Shown one piece after another: positions 7,357 to 16,069 of a DNA stretch of 29,914 bases. The DNA lies in assembly GCA_002390705.1 (NCBI GenBank), contig DGQA01000015.1, positions 1 through 29,914 on the forward strand. Direction: 5' to 3'. Position 1 is the stretch's first letter, and the number at the start of each line of letters is the position of its first letter. Source of the stretch: Actinobacteria bacterium UBA4426 (GTDB lineage: Bacteria > Actinomycetota > Actinomycetes > S36-B12). The position numbers were made by a program, and so were the translations under genes. The notes under the pieces are model-generated. The model searched no databases and was not told the origin of the DNA. It saw only the letters and a program-made list of their open reading frames with translations.

Positions 7357-8670
7357 GTGCCTGTGACTCAACCGGCGCCGCCAGAAACGCCGATGCCTGT
7401 TGATCAAATGAATGGAAATCCTGCTCCGTCTCGATTGAATTTGGATATGGCTCGGATGCGGCTTACCGAGGTTACGAGCTCCGCGGCCGTGACTTCAATT
7501 ACATGGGCTATTTTTTATGTCCTGTCAGTAATTCTTGTGACTGTTTTCATAACGGCAATCGTTTTGCTCCCCAGTCTACTTTTTGGGGGCGACCGCCCGG
7601 TGAGCGTTAAGTGGTATCTCGATGCGATCACCTGGGGTTGGCTTGTAATGAATGGTGTGCCGCCAAAACTGGGTTCGGCCACCATCACATTGATCCCGTG
7701 GGGCCTAGCCGTGATTCCATGGGCGCTGCTTTTCCGGGCTGGTAGATCCTTTTCCGCCCGCACTGCCCATGGGGTCCGCTGGTATATGCTTGGCGGGTCG
7801 ATCATGGTGGTCATTTATGTAGTCGCAATTAGTGCCGCTGCGCGCTTCACCACATCAATCAACGTTTCCTTCAGTGATTCGTGGGCGTTAATCGTGTCTG
7901 TATCCATGGGAGTCAGCGCTATTTTAATCGGGATTATTCGTGGTGCACCTATCTATTTTGGGGCGAGAATCCCACCTCTTGTGCTTTTTGTTGTGCGCAG
8001 GGGAGCAGGCGTAGTTCTGGCACTGTTGGGATTAGCGGCGATTTTATTGGCGTTACGACTGCTTATTAATTTTAATTCGGCGATGGATCTATTTGTTGGT
8101 TTGAGTCCAGGCTGGAGCGGAATTCTAGGGATCATCGCCTTATCCCTGGGATACCTGCCTGTTCTCGTGGTGTGGAGTGCCGCTTACATTGTGGGTGCAG
8201 GATTCAGCATTGGACCCGACGTTATGGTCTCGCCTTTTATTCCCGTTACAGCACCTACGCAGCTTCCTCCGTTCCCCCCACTCGTTGCGATCCCTGAAAC
8301 GGCGGGCGCGCTGGCCTGGACCTTGCCCGCGCTGGTCATCGTTATCGGTGTGCTGTGGGGAGCGGGAATCTCGAGGGGTTTGCGCAAAGAAAGTGCGCTC
8401 ATTCGCATGCTGGTGGGGTTTGCGATTGCGTTTGTGGGTTCGGCGATCTTCTATTGCTTGGCATTACTATCCCTGGGCAACCTAGGTGATGTTCGACTCG
8501 TTGCGTTGGGACCGGACCCATTGCTTTCGGCCTCTCTGTTGTGGATTTTGTTGGCGTCTGGAATTACTCCGACCGCGGTACTACCGACTAAAATGTTGAC
8601 GCGGGTCCGACGACCTAGCATTTCAATAGTCCCGGTAGTTGATATTGATGAAACACGTGTGGAGCCATGA
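7357..8670 (+). CDS. DUF6350-type polytopic membrane protein
   Basis: The 437-residue product has a short polar N-terminus rich in proline (1-30) followed by roughly ten hydrophobic segments, the first near residues 45-70 and the last near 385-410, and a short polar tail. Proteins of this length and character just upstream of purN are a conserved actinobacterial feature annotated as DUF6350, whose function is unknown. The start is the GTG at 7357 with AAGG six bases upstream. Its stop overlaps the ATG of the next gene (ATGA), so it heads a translationally coupled chain ending in purN and purH. Assignment to DUF6350 rests on context and topology, as the domain itself has few memorable motifs. 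A transport or envelope role is possible but not shown. Confidence 0.75.
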   Translation: MPVTQPAPPETPMPVDQMNGNPAPSRLNLDMARMRLTEVTSSAAVTSITWAIFYVLSVILVTVFITAIVLLPSLLFGGDRPVSVKWYLDAITWGWLVMNGVPPKLGSATITLIPWGLAVIPWALLFRAGRSFSARTAHGVRWYMLGGSIMVVIYVVAISAAARFTTSINVSFSDSWALIVSVSMGVSAILIGIIRGAPIYFGARIPPLVLFVVRRGAGVVLALLGLAAILLALRLLINFNSAMDLFVGLSPGWSGILGIIALSLGYLPVLVVWSAAYIVGAGFSIGPDVMVSPFIPVTAPTQLPPFPPLVAIPETAGALAWTLPALVIVIGVLWGAGISRGLRKESALIRMLVGFAIAFVGSAIFYCLALLSLGNLGDVRLVALGPDPLLSASLLWILLASGITPTAVLPTKMLTRVRRPSISIVPVVDIDETRVEP

Positions 8671-9389
8671 GTAAATTTGTGAATGGGGTTGGATTTGGTG
8701 CGGCGTTTCGATGGGCGCGTGCCGCTTTTGTGAAGAACACCCTTTCGTTTATCGCGCTGTCCGTTGTAGTAATGATCTTGCAATTTGGTCAACAATTCGC
8801 TGCGACACCATTTACGGAGACTCTCAGTCTCTGCGTTGAAGCTGGTGGCACTGGAGAAACAATCGACTCGACCGCAGTTTCAAGTTGCTTTGAATCCGAG
8901 ATGGGTCAGCTGCTTATTGTCACGCTGATGGCGGTTGTTTTTGTTATTGCCTCGTTCTTAGCAACTGCCGGAGTAGTCCGGGGCGCTCTCTACGTCACTT
9001 TGGGGCGTAGAATTGGGTTCGCTGATACCTTTACTGGCCCCTACTTCGGAGCGTTCGCGCTCACCACACTGCTCATTATGGTTATATTTATAGCGGGATT
9101 ATTCTTGTTCGTGCTTCCCGCAATATTCGCTATTTTGCTCTTCCAGTTTGCGCCTTTTTTCGCTTTGGATCGTGGGCTCTCGCCATTTCACGCATTGAAA
9201 TCAAGCGTGGGCTTAGTCCGTCTTCATTGGCCACTCGCCATTTTGGTGCTACTTTTCAGCGGGGCTTCATATTTAATTTCAGGTCTATTCTGGGGGATCC
9301 CCACGCTTCTATTTTTGCCATTAGCCGCGTTGGTGACCGCTTATGTGTACCGGAGCCTGCAAGGAGAAACGGTTGACCCGGCCGCGTGA
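8667..9389 (+). CDS. Six-helix membrane protein of unknown function coupled to purN
   Basis: The 240-residue product has about six hydrophobic segments, near 26-43, 82-105, 127-146, 147-165, 190-205 and 206-230. A polar loop at about 47-80 carries two cysteines (56 and 74) that could form a disulfide if the loop is outside the cell. A 'GLSPFHALKSSVGLVRLHW' segment between the fourth and fifth helices, with a preceding Asp, recalls membrane proteins of the DUF975/DUF4013-like or glycerophosphodiesterase membrane-domain type, but I cannot assign it. Both ends overlap neighbours by four bases (ATGA with the DUF6350 gene and GTGA with purN), so expression is tied to purine biosynthesis genes. No known role. 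Confidence 0.75.
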   Translation: MSKFVNGVGFGAAFRWARAAFVKNTLSFIALSVVVMILQFGQQFAATPFTETLSLCVEAGGTGETIDSTAVSSCFESEMGQLLIVTLMAVVFVIASFLATAGVVRGALYVTLGRRIGFADTFTGPYFGAFALTTLLIMVIFIAGLFLFVLPAIFAILLFQFAPFFALDRGLSPFHALKSSVGLVRLHWPLAILVLLFSGASYLISGLFWGIPTLLFLPLAALVTAYVYRSLQGETVDPAA

Positions 9390-9976
9390 AGGCGAGAAAA
9401 TCCGCCCGAATAGTCGTGCTGGCATCCGGCACTGGAACACTTTTTGAGGCGATCCTGGATTCTGGGGTCGGGGCCGATGTGGTTGGCTTGATAACGGATC
9501 AATCCAATGCTCGGGCAATAAGTATTGCGAAGGGCCGAGAGATTGCGGTCTATAAAGTCTTGCTCAGCGATTTTGATTCCCGGGAGTCTTGGGAGTCGGA
9601 GCTACTGGAACGGGTTGAGAAATTGGGACCGGATTTGATCGTTGCTGCCGGATTTATGCGGATTCTCAGTCCAGCATTTGTTGAGCATTTCCCTGGCCAA
9701 ATCGTCAACTCACACCCTTCGCTGCTCCCGCAGTATCCGGGAGCTCATGCCGTCAGAGATGCCATCGAAGCAAATGCCACGGTCACCGGATGCACGGTTC
9801 ATTTTATTGATCATGGAGTAGACACGGGTGAAATAATTGCCCAGGCACAGGTGGAAGTACAACCGGGTGAAAGTGAAGCAGAGTTGCACGAAAGAATAAA
9901 GGCGGTTGAACGCGCACTCCTTCCCCAAAGTGTTGAACAACTCCTCAGTGAGAGTTTCGGGAAAGGGTTTTGGTGA
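9386..9976 (+). CDS. purN: Phosphoribosylglycinamide formyltransferase (GART)
   Basis: The enzyme transfers a formyl group from 10-formyl-tetrahydrofolate to GAR in the third step of purine synthesis. The 196-residue product is full length for the small family. The phosphate-binding loop reads SGTGTLFEAI (14-23), the form common in actinobacteria rather than the SGxGSNLQA of E. coli. The catalytic triad is Asn108 and His110 (NSHPSLLPQYPG) and Asp146 (VDTGEIIAQ). It starts at a GTG that overlaps the preceding stop by four bases (GTGA), and its own stop overlaps the GTG of purH in the same way. The folate cofactor is regenerated by the folD product encoded 7.4 kb downstream. Confidence 0.96.
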   Translation: MKARKSARIVVLASGTGTLFEAILDSGVGADVVGLITDQSNARAISIAKGREIAVYKVLLSDFDSRESWESELLERVEKLGPDLIVAAGFMRILSPAFVEHFPGQIVNSHPSLLPQYPGAHAVRDAIEANATVTGCTVHFIDHGVDTGEIIAQAQVEVQPGESEAELHERIKAVERALLPQSVEQLLSESFGKGFW

Positions 9977-11526
9977 CAATTCGGCCGATTAAACGGGCGT
10001 TAATCTCCGTCTACGACAAAAGTGGGATCGTGGAGCTGGCGCAGGCATTGACACGGGGGGGCGCCGAGATTGTTTCAACCGGCAGTACGGCGGCGACAAT
10101 AGAAGCAGCCGGCATTTCGGTCACGCCAGTTACAGCCGTCACAAATTTTCCCGAGTGTCTTGGTGGACGTGTGAAGACTCTGCACCCGGGAATCCATGCG
10201 GGGCTGCTGGCTGACGTGCGCAACCCTGATCACGCTGCTCAATTGGAAGAGCTTGAGATCAAAGCTTTTGATTTAGTTGTTGTGAACCTTTATCCGTTTA
10301 GTGAAACTGTCGCCAGTGGTGCCACAAATGATGAATGCGTTGAGCAGATTGATATCGGCGGACCGGCCATGATTCGGGCATCGGCAAAAAACTATGCCAA
10401 CGTGGCCGTGGTTGTGTCCCCTAATAGTTACTCTGAAGTGTTAACAGCGATAGCTGAAGGTGGGACCACTCTTGCCCAACGTGCTTTGCTCTCAGCGCAG
10501 GCGTTTTCGCACTCGGCAACGTACGACATAGCCGTAGCAACCTGGATGTCAATTGTAGCTTCGCCCGAGGAGAGCGAGTTCCCCCGCTGGCGGGGAACGG
10601 CATGGACCAGAAGTGAAGTACTGCGGTACGGAGAGAATCCGCACCAAAGTGCCGCTTCCTACATCGGGATTGGCCACGAAAGTGGCGTAGCAAACGCCCA
10701 ACAGTTACAAGGAAAACCCATGTCGTACAACAATTTTATTGACTCCGATGCAGCCCGACGCGCCGCCTTTGATTTCTCAGAGCCGGCCGTAGCCATCATC
10801 AAGCACGCAAATCCGTGCGGAATTGCTGTGGGTCTTGACATCGAGCAGGCGTACCGCAAAGCCCACTCCACTGATCCGGTCTCAGCATTTGGGGGAGTGG
10901 TTGCAGCGAATCGTCGGGTAACAAAGAAAATGGCGGAGTCGTTGTTAGAGGTTTTCACTGAGGTCATAATTGCTCCGGAGTTTGACGCTGAAGCATTAAA
11001 CCTTCTCACGGAAAAAGCTAATCTGCGGATTTTGGTTGCGCCAGGACCGCTTCCTGGCCGTCGCGTTGACGCGCGCACGATCTCAGGTGGTCTGCTCGTT
11101 CAAAGCGTCGACACTGTGCACGAAGGCGGCGACAACCCAGTTAACTGGGACCTGGTCAGTGGAGAGCCAGCATCTACTGCAAGTCTGCGTGATTTGGAAT
11201 TTGCCTGGCGTGCATGCCGATCCGTGAAATCAAATGCGATTTTGTTGGCAAAAGATCTTGGTGCGGTGGGGATTGGCATGGGACAGGTCAATCGAGTTGA
11301 TTCCGCGCATCTGGCCGTATCGCGTGCTGGGGACCGCGCACGGGGAGCGGTCGCTGCATCAGACGCCTTCTTCCCGTTCGCTGACGGTCTACAATTGCTA
11401 CTGCAGGCAGGTGTGAGCGCGGTAGTGCAACCGGGGGGATCCGTGCGCGATTCAGAAGTCATTGACGCAGCCCAAGCCGCCGGTGTCACCATGTATTTCA
11501 CAGGGACCCGTCATTTTTTCCACTAG
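9973..11526 (+). CDS. purH: Bifunctional AICAR formyltransferase / IMP cyclohydrolase
   Basis: The 517-residue product performs the last two steps to IMP. The N-terminal MGS-like cyclohydrolase domain covers about 5-200 (LISVYDKSGIVE, IVSTGSTAATI, GGRVKTLHPGIHAGLL). The AICAR transformylase domain follows, with RYGENPHQSAASY, GKPMSYNNFIDSDAA, the catalytic KHANPCG motif and DPVSAFGGVVA. The end of the protein (MYFTGTRHFFH) matches the usual terminus, so it is complete. The GTG at 9973 overlaps the purN stop (GTGA), which sets the start; a TTG one codon earlier is less likely. It uses the same 10-formyl-folate pool as purN. The next gene begins about 28 bases later with an unclear start. Confidence 0.97.
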   Translation: MTIRPIKRALISVYDKSGIVELAQALTRGGAEIVSTGSTAATIEAAGISVTPVTAVTNFPECLGGRVKTLHPGIHAGLLADVRNPDHAAQLEELEIKAFDLVVVNLYPFSETVASGATNDECVEQIDIGGPAMIRASAKNYANVAVVVSPNSYSEVLTAIAEGGTTLAQRALLSAQAFSHSATYDIAVATWMSIVASPEESEFPRWRGTAWTRSEVLRYGENPHQSAASYIGIGHESGVANAQQLQGKPMSYNNFIDSDAARRAAFDFSEPAVAIIKHANPCGIAVGLDIEQAYRKAHSTDPVSAFGGVVAANRRVTKKMAESLLEVFTEVIIAPEFDAEALNLLTEKANLRILVAPGPLPGRRVDARTISGGLLVQSVDTVHEGGDNPVNWDLVSGEPASTASLRDLEFAWRACRSVKSNAILLAKDLGAVGIGMGQVNRVDSAHLAVSRAGDRARGAVAASDAFFPFADGLQLLLQAGVSAVVQPGGSVRDSEVIDAAQAAGVTMYFTGTRHFFH

Positions 11527-11531
11527 GACGC

Positions 11532-11557
11532 GGGGAGGATCATGGCAACTAGCCGTG
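11532..11557 (+). promoter_or_regulatory. Ribosome binding site and competing start codons of the YdcZ-type gene
   Basis: GGGGAGG at 11532-11538 is one of the strongest Shine-Dalgarno sequences in the window. The ATG at 11542 behind it is out of frame with the transporter; the in-frame start is the GTG at 11555. The arrangement suggests either a base inserted between 11545 and 11555, or a short 31-codon leader frame translated first. Confidence 0.5.
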
Positions 11558-12490
11558 ATCCCGACCATCGCCGCTTTCTTCGTTGGTGGACTTACTGCAA
11601 TTCAATCTCGAGCGAACGGTTCGCTCGCCGACGTCCTTGATTCAGGGCTGCAGGCCGCTACTATCTCTTTTTGCATTGGCTTGCTCCTCACCTCAATTAT
11701 CGTCATGTCGAGTGCGAAGTTGCGCCTAGGCGTTACTAGATTGCGGACGGCAATTCGCGGCCGTCAGATTGGGTACTGGGAACTCTTCGGTGGCTTTTTC
11801 GGAGCACTATTTGTCCTCTCGCAGAGTTTGTCCGTACCGGTAATCGGTGTAGCGTTGTTTTCGGTGGCGTTGGTCTCGGGCCAGAGCGCTTCGGCCCTGA
11901 TTGTTGATCGACTGGGCCTTGGCCCACATGGCCGGCAACCGGTAACGCTGCAACGCATCTTGGCCGCCCTAATCGGTGTGAGCGCGGTGGTCGTAGCGGT
12001 ATCTGGACGGCTGGATAGCGCTGAGATTCCGATCTGGCTTGTGGCACTATGTTTTGTCGCCGGTATTGGTGTGTCAGTTCAACAAGCAATAAACGGTAGG
12101 GTGCGTGATGTCTCGGGTGAACCGCTGGTGGCTGCATGGTTGAACTTTGTGGTGGGTGCGTCAATTTTGATCCTGGTATTTGGGGTCATGGTATTGGTGG
12201 GAACCGTGGCGCCCAGGGCCCTTCCATCCGGGCCCCTCTGGCTCTACTTTGGTGGTGTCGTCGGCGTGATTTTCATTGCTACCACGTCATGGGTGGTGGG
12301 AAAAGTTGGAGTACTGCGCTTGAGTTTATTGGCAATTTCGGGACAACTAGTTGGTTCACTCGTGCTCGACCTAGTTGTCAACGGCTATCTGGATGCGCCA
12401 CTTATTCTTGGAGTTATCTTGGCGTTCATGGCCGTCATCGTTAATACCATCCAGCCCAAAAAACCTGACGCGCTTACTGGCTTGGAGTAA
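11555..12490 (+). CDS. DMT-superfamily transporter, YdcZ (DUF606) type; start doubtful, possible 1-base frameshift
   Basis: The 311-residue frame encodes about ten hydrophobic segments in two similar halves, each beginning with a pattern like 'FFVGGLTAIQSRANGSL' (first) and 'FVAGIGVSVQQAINGRV' (second). This is the fused two-domain form of the YdcZ/DUF606 family of small-molecule transporters. The only in-frame start near the expected N-terminus is the GTG at 11555, whose GGGGAGG site (11532-11538) is about 16 bases away. An ATG at 11542 sits close behind that site but in another frame, which stops after 31 codons. Removing one C before the GTG would fuse that ATG to this frame and give an N-terminus MATSVIPTIAAFF. 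The gene follows purH on the same strand and converges with the E2 gene. Substrate unknown. Confidence 0.75.
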   Translation: MIPTIAAFFVGGLTAIQSRANGSLADVLDSGLQAATISFCIGLLLTSIIVMSSAKLRLGVTRLRTAIRGRQIGYWELFGGFFGALFVLSQSLSVPVIGVALFSVALVSGQSASALIVDRLGLGPHGRQPVTLQRILAALIGVSAVVVAVSGRLDSAEIPIWLVALCFVAGIGVSVQQAINGRVRDVSGEPLVAAWLNFVVGASILILVFGVMVLVGTVAPRALPSGPLWLYFGGVVGVIFIATTSWVVGKVGVLRLSLLAISGQLVGSLVLDLVVNGYLDAPLILGVILAFMAVIVNTIQPKKPDALTGLE

Positions 12491-12518
12491 CTTGCGCAGT
12501 ATATTTTTTGTGGACAGC

Positions 12519-13763
12519 CTAAGCAAGAATTTTGCTCGGTGACTCAATAAGAGTCACGAACTCTTGTAGCCAGCGGGCACCGTTCGCACCATCAACGGGG
12601 CGGTGGTCAACTGAGAGGGTAGCGCGCATTAGTTGACCGGTGGTGAGTTGGTCGTTGACAACAACTGGCTCAGTGGAGATCCCCCCGACCGCCAAGATGC
12701 TGGCTTGTGGCGGATTAATTATTGCAGCGAAATCTTCCACCCCGAACATGCCTAGATTTGAAATTGAGATGCTTCCACCTTCGAGTTCATTTTGGTGAAG
12801 CGATCCGGTTCGGGCACGCTGAGCGAAGTCTTTTGTCGTCAATGCAACTTGCGTGATGCTCATATTTTCCACCGAACGAAGTGTGGGGGTGAAAAGCCCC
12901 TGGTCTGTTGCTACGGCCATGGAAATGTCGACCGATGCAAATTGCACAACAGCATCGGGAGTCCAAATCACATTGAGTTCAGGAACCCGAATGTGAGTGG
13001 CAGCGATTGCCTTGATGAGAAGATCATTTACTGAGATACGAACTTTCGAGTCGTCATTAAGTTCTGCCCGCATCGCCATTAAACGGTCAACCTTCATGCT
13101 CGCGCGAAGATAGAAATGAGGGACCGTGGTTTTACTTTCAGTTAAACGGTTGGCGATCACTTTCCGCAATTTCGTATGTGGGATCTGGATCGAGGTGCCG
13201 GATTGAGCGGTTTCTGCGATCGGAGTAGATGCAATAGTTGGCATAGAAAATGCGGGTGATAGCGCAGGAGTGAGCGCAGCGAGTTCAAGATCCTTGCGTC
13301 GAATCCGCCCGGAAGGTCCGGTGCCAACCACGCTGGTGAGGTCTACGTTGCGTTCGCGGGCGACCCTGCGGGCGAGTGGGCTTGCAAAAATTCGACCGCT
13401 GTTGGAGGGGCTCGCCGGGGTTGGTGTCGCAGCTGGGACATCGCTTAGTTCGACCGGATGCGTGACCGGGTCGGGTTGATAACCCAATTCCTGTAGTGCC
13501 GCTGATTTATCTGTAATCTGCTCGCCCACCGCGGCGGTCAGAGCAATGGGGACGCCAATATTGACGTCCGTTCCGGCAGAAACTAAGTGGGTGTGCATAA
13601 TTCCGTCAGCTTCAGCTTCAACGTCAACGACGGCTTTATCTGTTTCAAGGATCGCAAGAATGTCTCCCGCTTTGAAAGTGGAACCTTCCGGCATCGGCCA
13701 GGCAGATAGGACCGCTGATGTTGTGCCCGTTGCAACTTCTGGCATGAGGAGTAATTCAGCCAT
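12519..13763 (-). CDS. Dihydrolipoamide acyltransferase (E2) of a 2-oxoacid dehydrogenase complex
   Basis: The 414-residue product forms the core of a 2-oxoacid dehydrogenase complex and moves an acyl group from E1 to CoA. A lipoyl domain covers 1-75 with the lipoylated Lys43 in ETDKAVVDVEA. A proline/alanine linker follows, then the peripheral subunit-binding domain at about 124-160 (RIFASPLARRVARE ... GPSGRIRRKDLE). The catalytic domain ends with the active-site motif VDHRPVDG (His387, Asp391). The ATG at 13763 has AAGGA five bases upstream and overlaps the end of the E1 gene by eight bases, so E1 is upstream in one operon. No E3 (lipoamide dehydrogenase) gene is nearby, so E3 must come from elsewhere. 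The acyl substrate cannot be told from sequence alone: pyruvate, acetoin or a branched oxoacid are all possible. Confidence 0.92.
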   Translation of the reverse strand: MAELLLMPEVATGTTSAVLSAWPMPEGSTFKAGDILAILETDKAVVDVEAEADGIMHTHLVSAGTDVNIGVPIALTAAVGEQITDKSAALQELGYQPDPVTHPVELSDVPAATPTPASPSNSGRIFASPLARRVARERNVDLTSVVGTGPSGRIRRKDLELAALTPALSPAFSMPTIASTPIAETAQSGTSIQIPHTKLRKVIANRLTESKTTVPHFYLRASMKVDRLMAMRAELNDDSKVRISVNDLLIKAIAATHIRVPELNVIWTPDAVVQFASVDISMAVATDQGLFTPTLRSVENMSITQVALTTKDFAQRARTGSLHQNELEGGSISISNLGMFGVEDFAAIINPPQASILAVGGISTEPVVVNDQLTTGQLMRATLSVDHRPVDGANGARWLQEFVTLIESPSKILA

Positions 13764-15945
13764 GGTAATCCTTCGCCAACGCACTCAGTGCTGCTTCCAT
13801 TTCCTCGGTGCGAGCAATCGCGGCCCGTTCGAGGACTTTGCTGATGCTGGGAGAACTTTGCGTCCCGGTCACTCGCAGGACCGGGTGATCAAGCCAATCG
13901 AAGTAACGACGTTGAATCTCGTCGGAGAGCCAGCCTCCATAAGAAGTACCCAATGCGCCTTGCTCTGCAATGATCACCTTGTTGGTCTTTTTAATGCTTG
14001 CACCAATGGTATCCCAGTCTATGCTGGCCCGATCAAGCCAGCGAAGGTCTATGACTTCAGCATCAATCGCACTTTGACCTTCCACAGCGGCCATGACGTA
14101 ATTGGTCATGGCTAGATAAGAGATCACTGTGACCTCTGAACCAGATTTTTTGACCGCGGCTTTTCCAACGGGGAGGAAATAGTCGTATGTATCGGGAACA
14201 CCGGGGCCACTGGAGGTGTAGAGGTCCACGTGCTCGAGAACAACAACGGGGTCGTCACAACTTAGAGCCGTATTCATTAAACCGACGTAGTCAAATGGAT
14301 TAGAGGGTGCGACAACTCGCCAACCCGGGTTGGTGACGAATATTCCGGCTGGATCCATGGAGTGCTGGGAGCCGTAACCTGTGCCCATGGCAACCTTGCT
14401 GCGAAGTACTAGCGGGACGGGGCTTTTTCCACCGAACATGTGACGGGCCTTACCGATCTGATTGAAGAGTTGGTCCGCGGCAACCCACATAAAGTCGGCG
14501 TACATGAACTCAATCACCGGCCGGAATCTTCCATCGAGCGCCATACCACCGGCTAGCCCGGTAAATGCATTCTCACTAATCGGGGTACCAAGTACCCGAT
14601 CAGGGAAGGTGTCCTTTAATCCTCGGGTGGCGCCATTGGTCCCGCCATTGAGCCGGTGAATGTCCTCGCCCATGATCACAACACGTGGATCCTTTTCCAT
14701 GCGATTGAACATGACCCCGGAAACCGCATCGATGAATTTGACTTCGGCGATTTCACCCTCAAAGTCTTCACGATCCTTGTAGTGAGACCCTTGCAGTTCG
14801 GAAAGGTCGCCGCGGACCCCGACATTGACAAAAGCAGGATCTGGCCACTCGGAAGGCTTAATGCGGCGTTCATTGGGCTTGCCACCCTCGACGGGCTCCA
14901 GAAGCACGGAGGTGATCTCGACCATGAGTGCGTTGGCTTGCTCAATGAATGAATCAAGTGTGTTTTGGGTGTGAATCTCGCGACGTACGAGGTGAAAGGC
15001 AACTTGATCGATTGGATCACGGGCGCGCCATGACGCTTCTTCCTCTTTAGTGCGGTATTTGAATGCGCTCCCGGGGAACGGGCCGTTTTGGTGGAAGTAC
15101 CGGTACACGTCGGCCTCAACGACCGTTGGGCCATTGCCTGATCTCATGTGTTCATTCGCTGCTTGCATAGTGAGAAAGACCGCGAGTGGATTCATGCCAT
15201 CGACTTTGAAACTCGTGATTCCGAATCCAGGACCACGGGCAGAAAGTCGCGGTTCACCCGTAGCTTCAAATACCGTCGTTGACACTGCGTACAGATTATT
15301 TTCAATAAAGAAGCACACTGGAACTTTCCACGCAGCGGCGAGATTGAAGGATTCAAGTGTAGATCCGATGTTTGCGGCTCCATCACCAAAGTAAGTGACG
15401 GCAACGTTGTTAGTTCCAGCGTGCTGATGGGCCCAACCCGAACCCGCCGCTAACGGGACGCCACCGCCGACAATGGCGTTGGTGCCGATTGCACCGGCCT
15501 CCTCCCACTGCAAATGCATTGAACCGCCACGACCGTGGCTAAACCCACGATCCAGGCCGCAGATTTCCGCCAGTGTTTTCAACAGCACTTCACGAATTGG
15601 TTGCTCAAGTTCTCCGGACGGATCAATGCCCTCTGGGACCAAATGCGCCAGCACTTTGGCAAGAAATTGATGGTGACCGCGGTGGGACCCGTTCACAGTA
15701 TCCCCGGCAATAAGGGCTAAGGCCGAACCAACCGCACCGCCTTCTTGGCCGATGCTGGAGTGAGCTGGTCCGTGAATCAGCCCTTCACCGGCTAACTGCA
15801 ACACACACTCTTCAAAAGTGCGGATTAACACCATGTGACTAAACATGGCGCCGAGCATTACTGGGTCTGCGGCGTCCCAATCTGCATCGATTGGCGAAAT
15901 TTGGGACCAGGAAGCTTCCGGGTGCAAGGCAATAATTTCGGGCAT
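13756..15945 (-). CDS. 2-oxoacid dehydrogenase E1, alpha and beta subunits fused
   Basis: The 729-residue product joins the E1 alpha and beta chains. The alpha part (about 30-380) has the thiamine diphosphate site GDGAANIGS ... ENNLYAVS (187-220) and GFSHGRGGSMHL (135-144). The beta part (from about residue 395) has MGEDI, GGTNGATRGL, TPISENAFTGLAGG with the catalytic Glu, RPVIEFMYADFM and a C-terminal transketolase-type domain. I start at the ATG at 15945; a TTG at 15963 would add six residues and would place the start at the edge of the ATGGATCCAT dyad. Eight bases overlap with E2. It is divergent from a VOC gene and a GntR gene, with TGGATCCA-core sites between. Fused E1 forms occur in acetoin, pyruvate and branched-chain oxoacid complexes, so the substrate is open. 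Confidence 0.92.
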   Translation of the reverse strand: MPEIIALHPEASWSQISPIDADWDAADPVMLGAMFSHMVLIRTFEECVLQLAGEGLIHGPAHSSIGQEGGAVGSALALIAGDTVNGSHRGHHQFLAKVLAHLVPEGIDPSGELEQPIREVLLKTLAEICGLDRGFSHGRGGSMHLQWEEAGAIGTNAIVGGGVPLAAGSGWAHQHAGTNNVAVTYFGDGAANIGSTLESFNLAAAWKVPVCFFIENNLYAVSTTVFEATGEPRLSARGPGFGITSFKVDGMNPLAVFLTMQAANEHMRSGNGPTVVEADVYRYFHQNGPFPGSAFKYRTKEEEASWRARDPIDQVAFHLVRREIHTQNTLDSFIEQANALMVEITSVLLEPVEGGKPNERRIKPSEWPDPAFVNVGVRGDLSELQGSHYKDREDFEGEIAEVKFIDAVSGVMFNRMEKDPRVVIMGEDIHRLNGGTNGATRGLKDTFPDRVLGTPISENAFTGLAGGMALDGRFRPVIEFMYADFMWVAADQLFNQIGKARHMFGGKSPVPLVLRSKVAMGTGYGSQHSMDPAGIFVTNPGWRVVAPSNPFDYVGLMNTALSCDDPVVVLEHVDLYTSSGPGVPDTYDYFLPVGKAAVKKSGSEVTVISYLAMTNYVMAAVEGQSAIDAEVIDLRWLDRASIDWDTIGASIKKTNKVIIAEQGALGTSYGGWLSDEIQRRYFDWLDHPVLRVTGTQSSPSISKVLERAAIARTEEMEAALSALAKDYHG

Positions 15946-15964
15946 GCCATAAGATTCACACAAA

Positions 15965-15974
15965 ATGGATCCAT
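15965..15974. promoter_or_regulatory. Candidate GntR/FCD operator 1 (ATGGATCCAT)
   Basis: ATGGATCCAT is a perfect 10-base palindrome 19 bases upstream of the E1 ATG. It shares the TGGATCCA core with the second site 72 bases away, and with the published operator of the FCD-type repressor VanR (ATTGGATCCAAT, from memory). A GntR/FCD gene lies in the divergent unit. Confidence 0.6.
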
Positions 15975-16037
15975 AATCAAGGGTTTCTGCGATATTTGTC
16001 TGATAAATAGTGTTTAATATGGTTAGTAGTGCGATAA

Positions 16038-16045
16038 TGGATCCA
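16038..16045. promoter_or_regulatory. Candidate GntR/FCD operator 2 (TGGATCCA)
   Basis: TGGATCCA lies inside AATGGATCCAAAAT, 24 bases before the chosen VOC start. Together with the site at 15965 it brackets the divergent promoter region, as expected for a repressor that controls both transcripts. Centre-to-centre spacing is 72 bases. Confidence 0.55.
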
Positions 16046-16069
16046 AAATGGCGAGAGGTTGGGGTGGTG

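Noticed and set aside
13546..14115. 189-codon open frame on the + strand opposite the E2 and E1 genes
   Set aside because: It lies fully over two well-identified - strand genes, has no recognisable domain and no ribosome site, so it is an antisense shadow.
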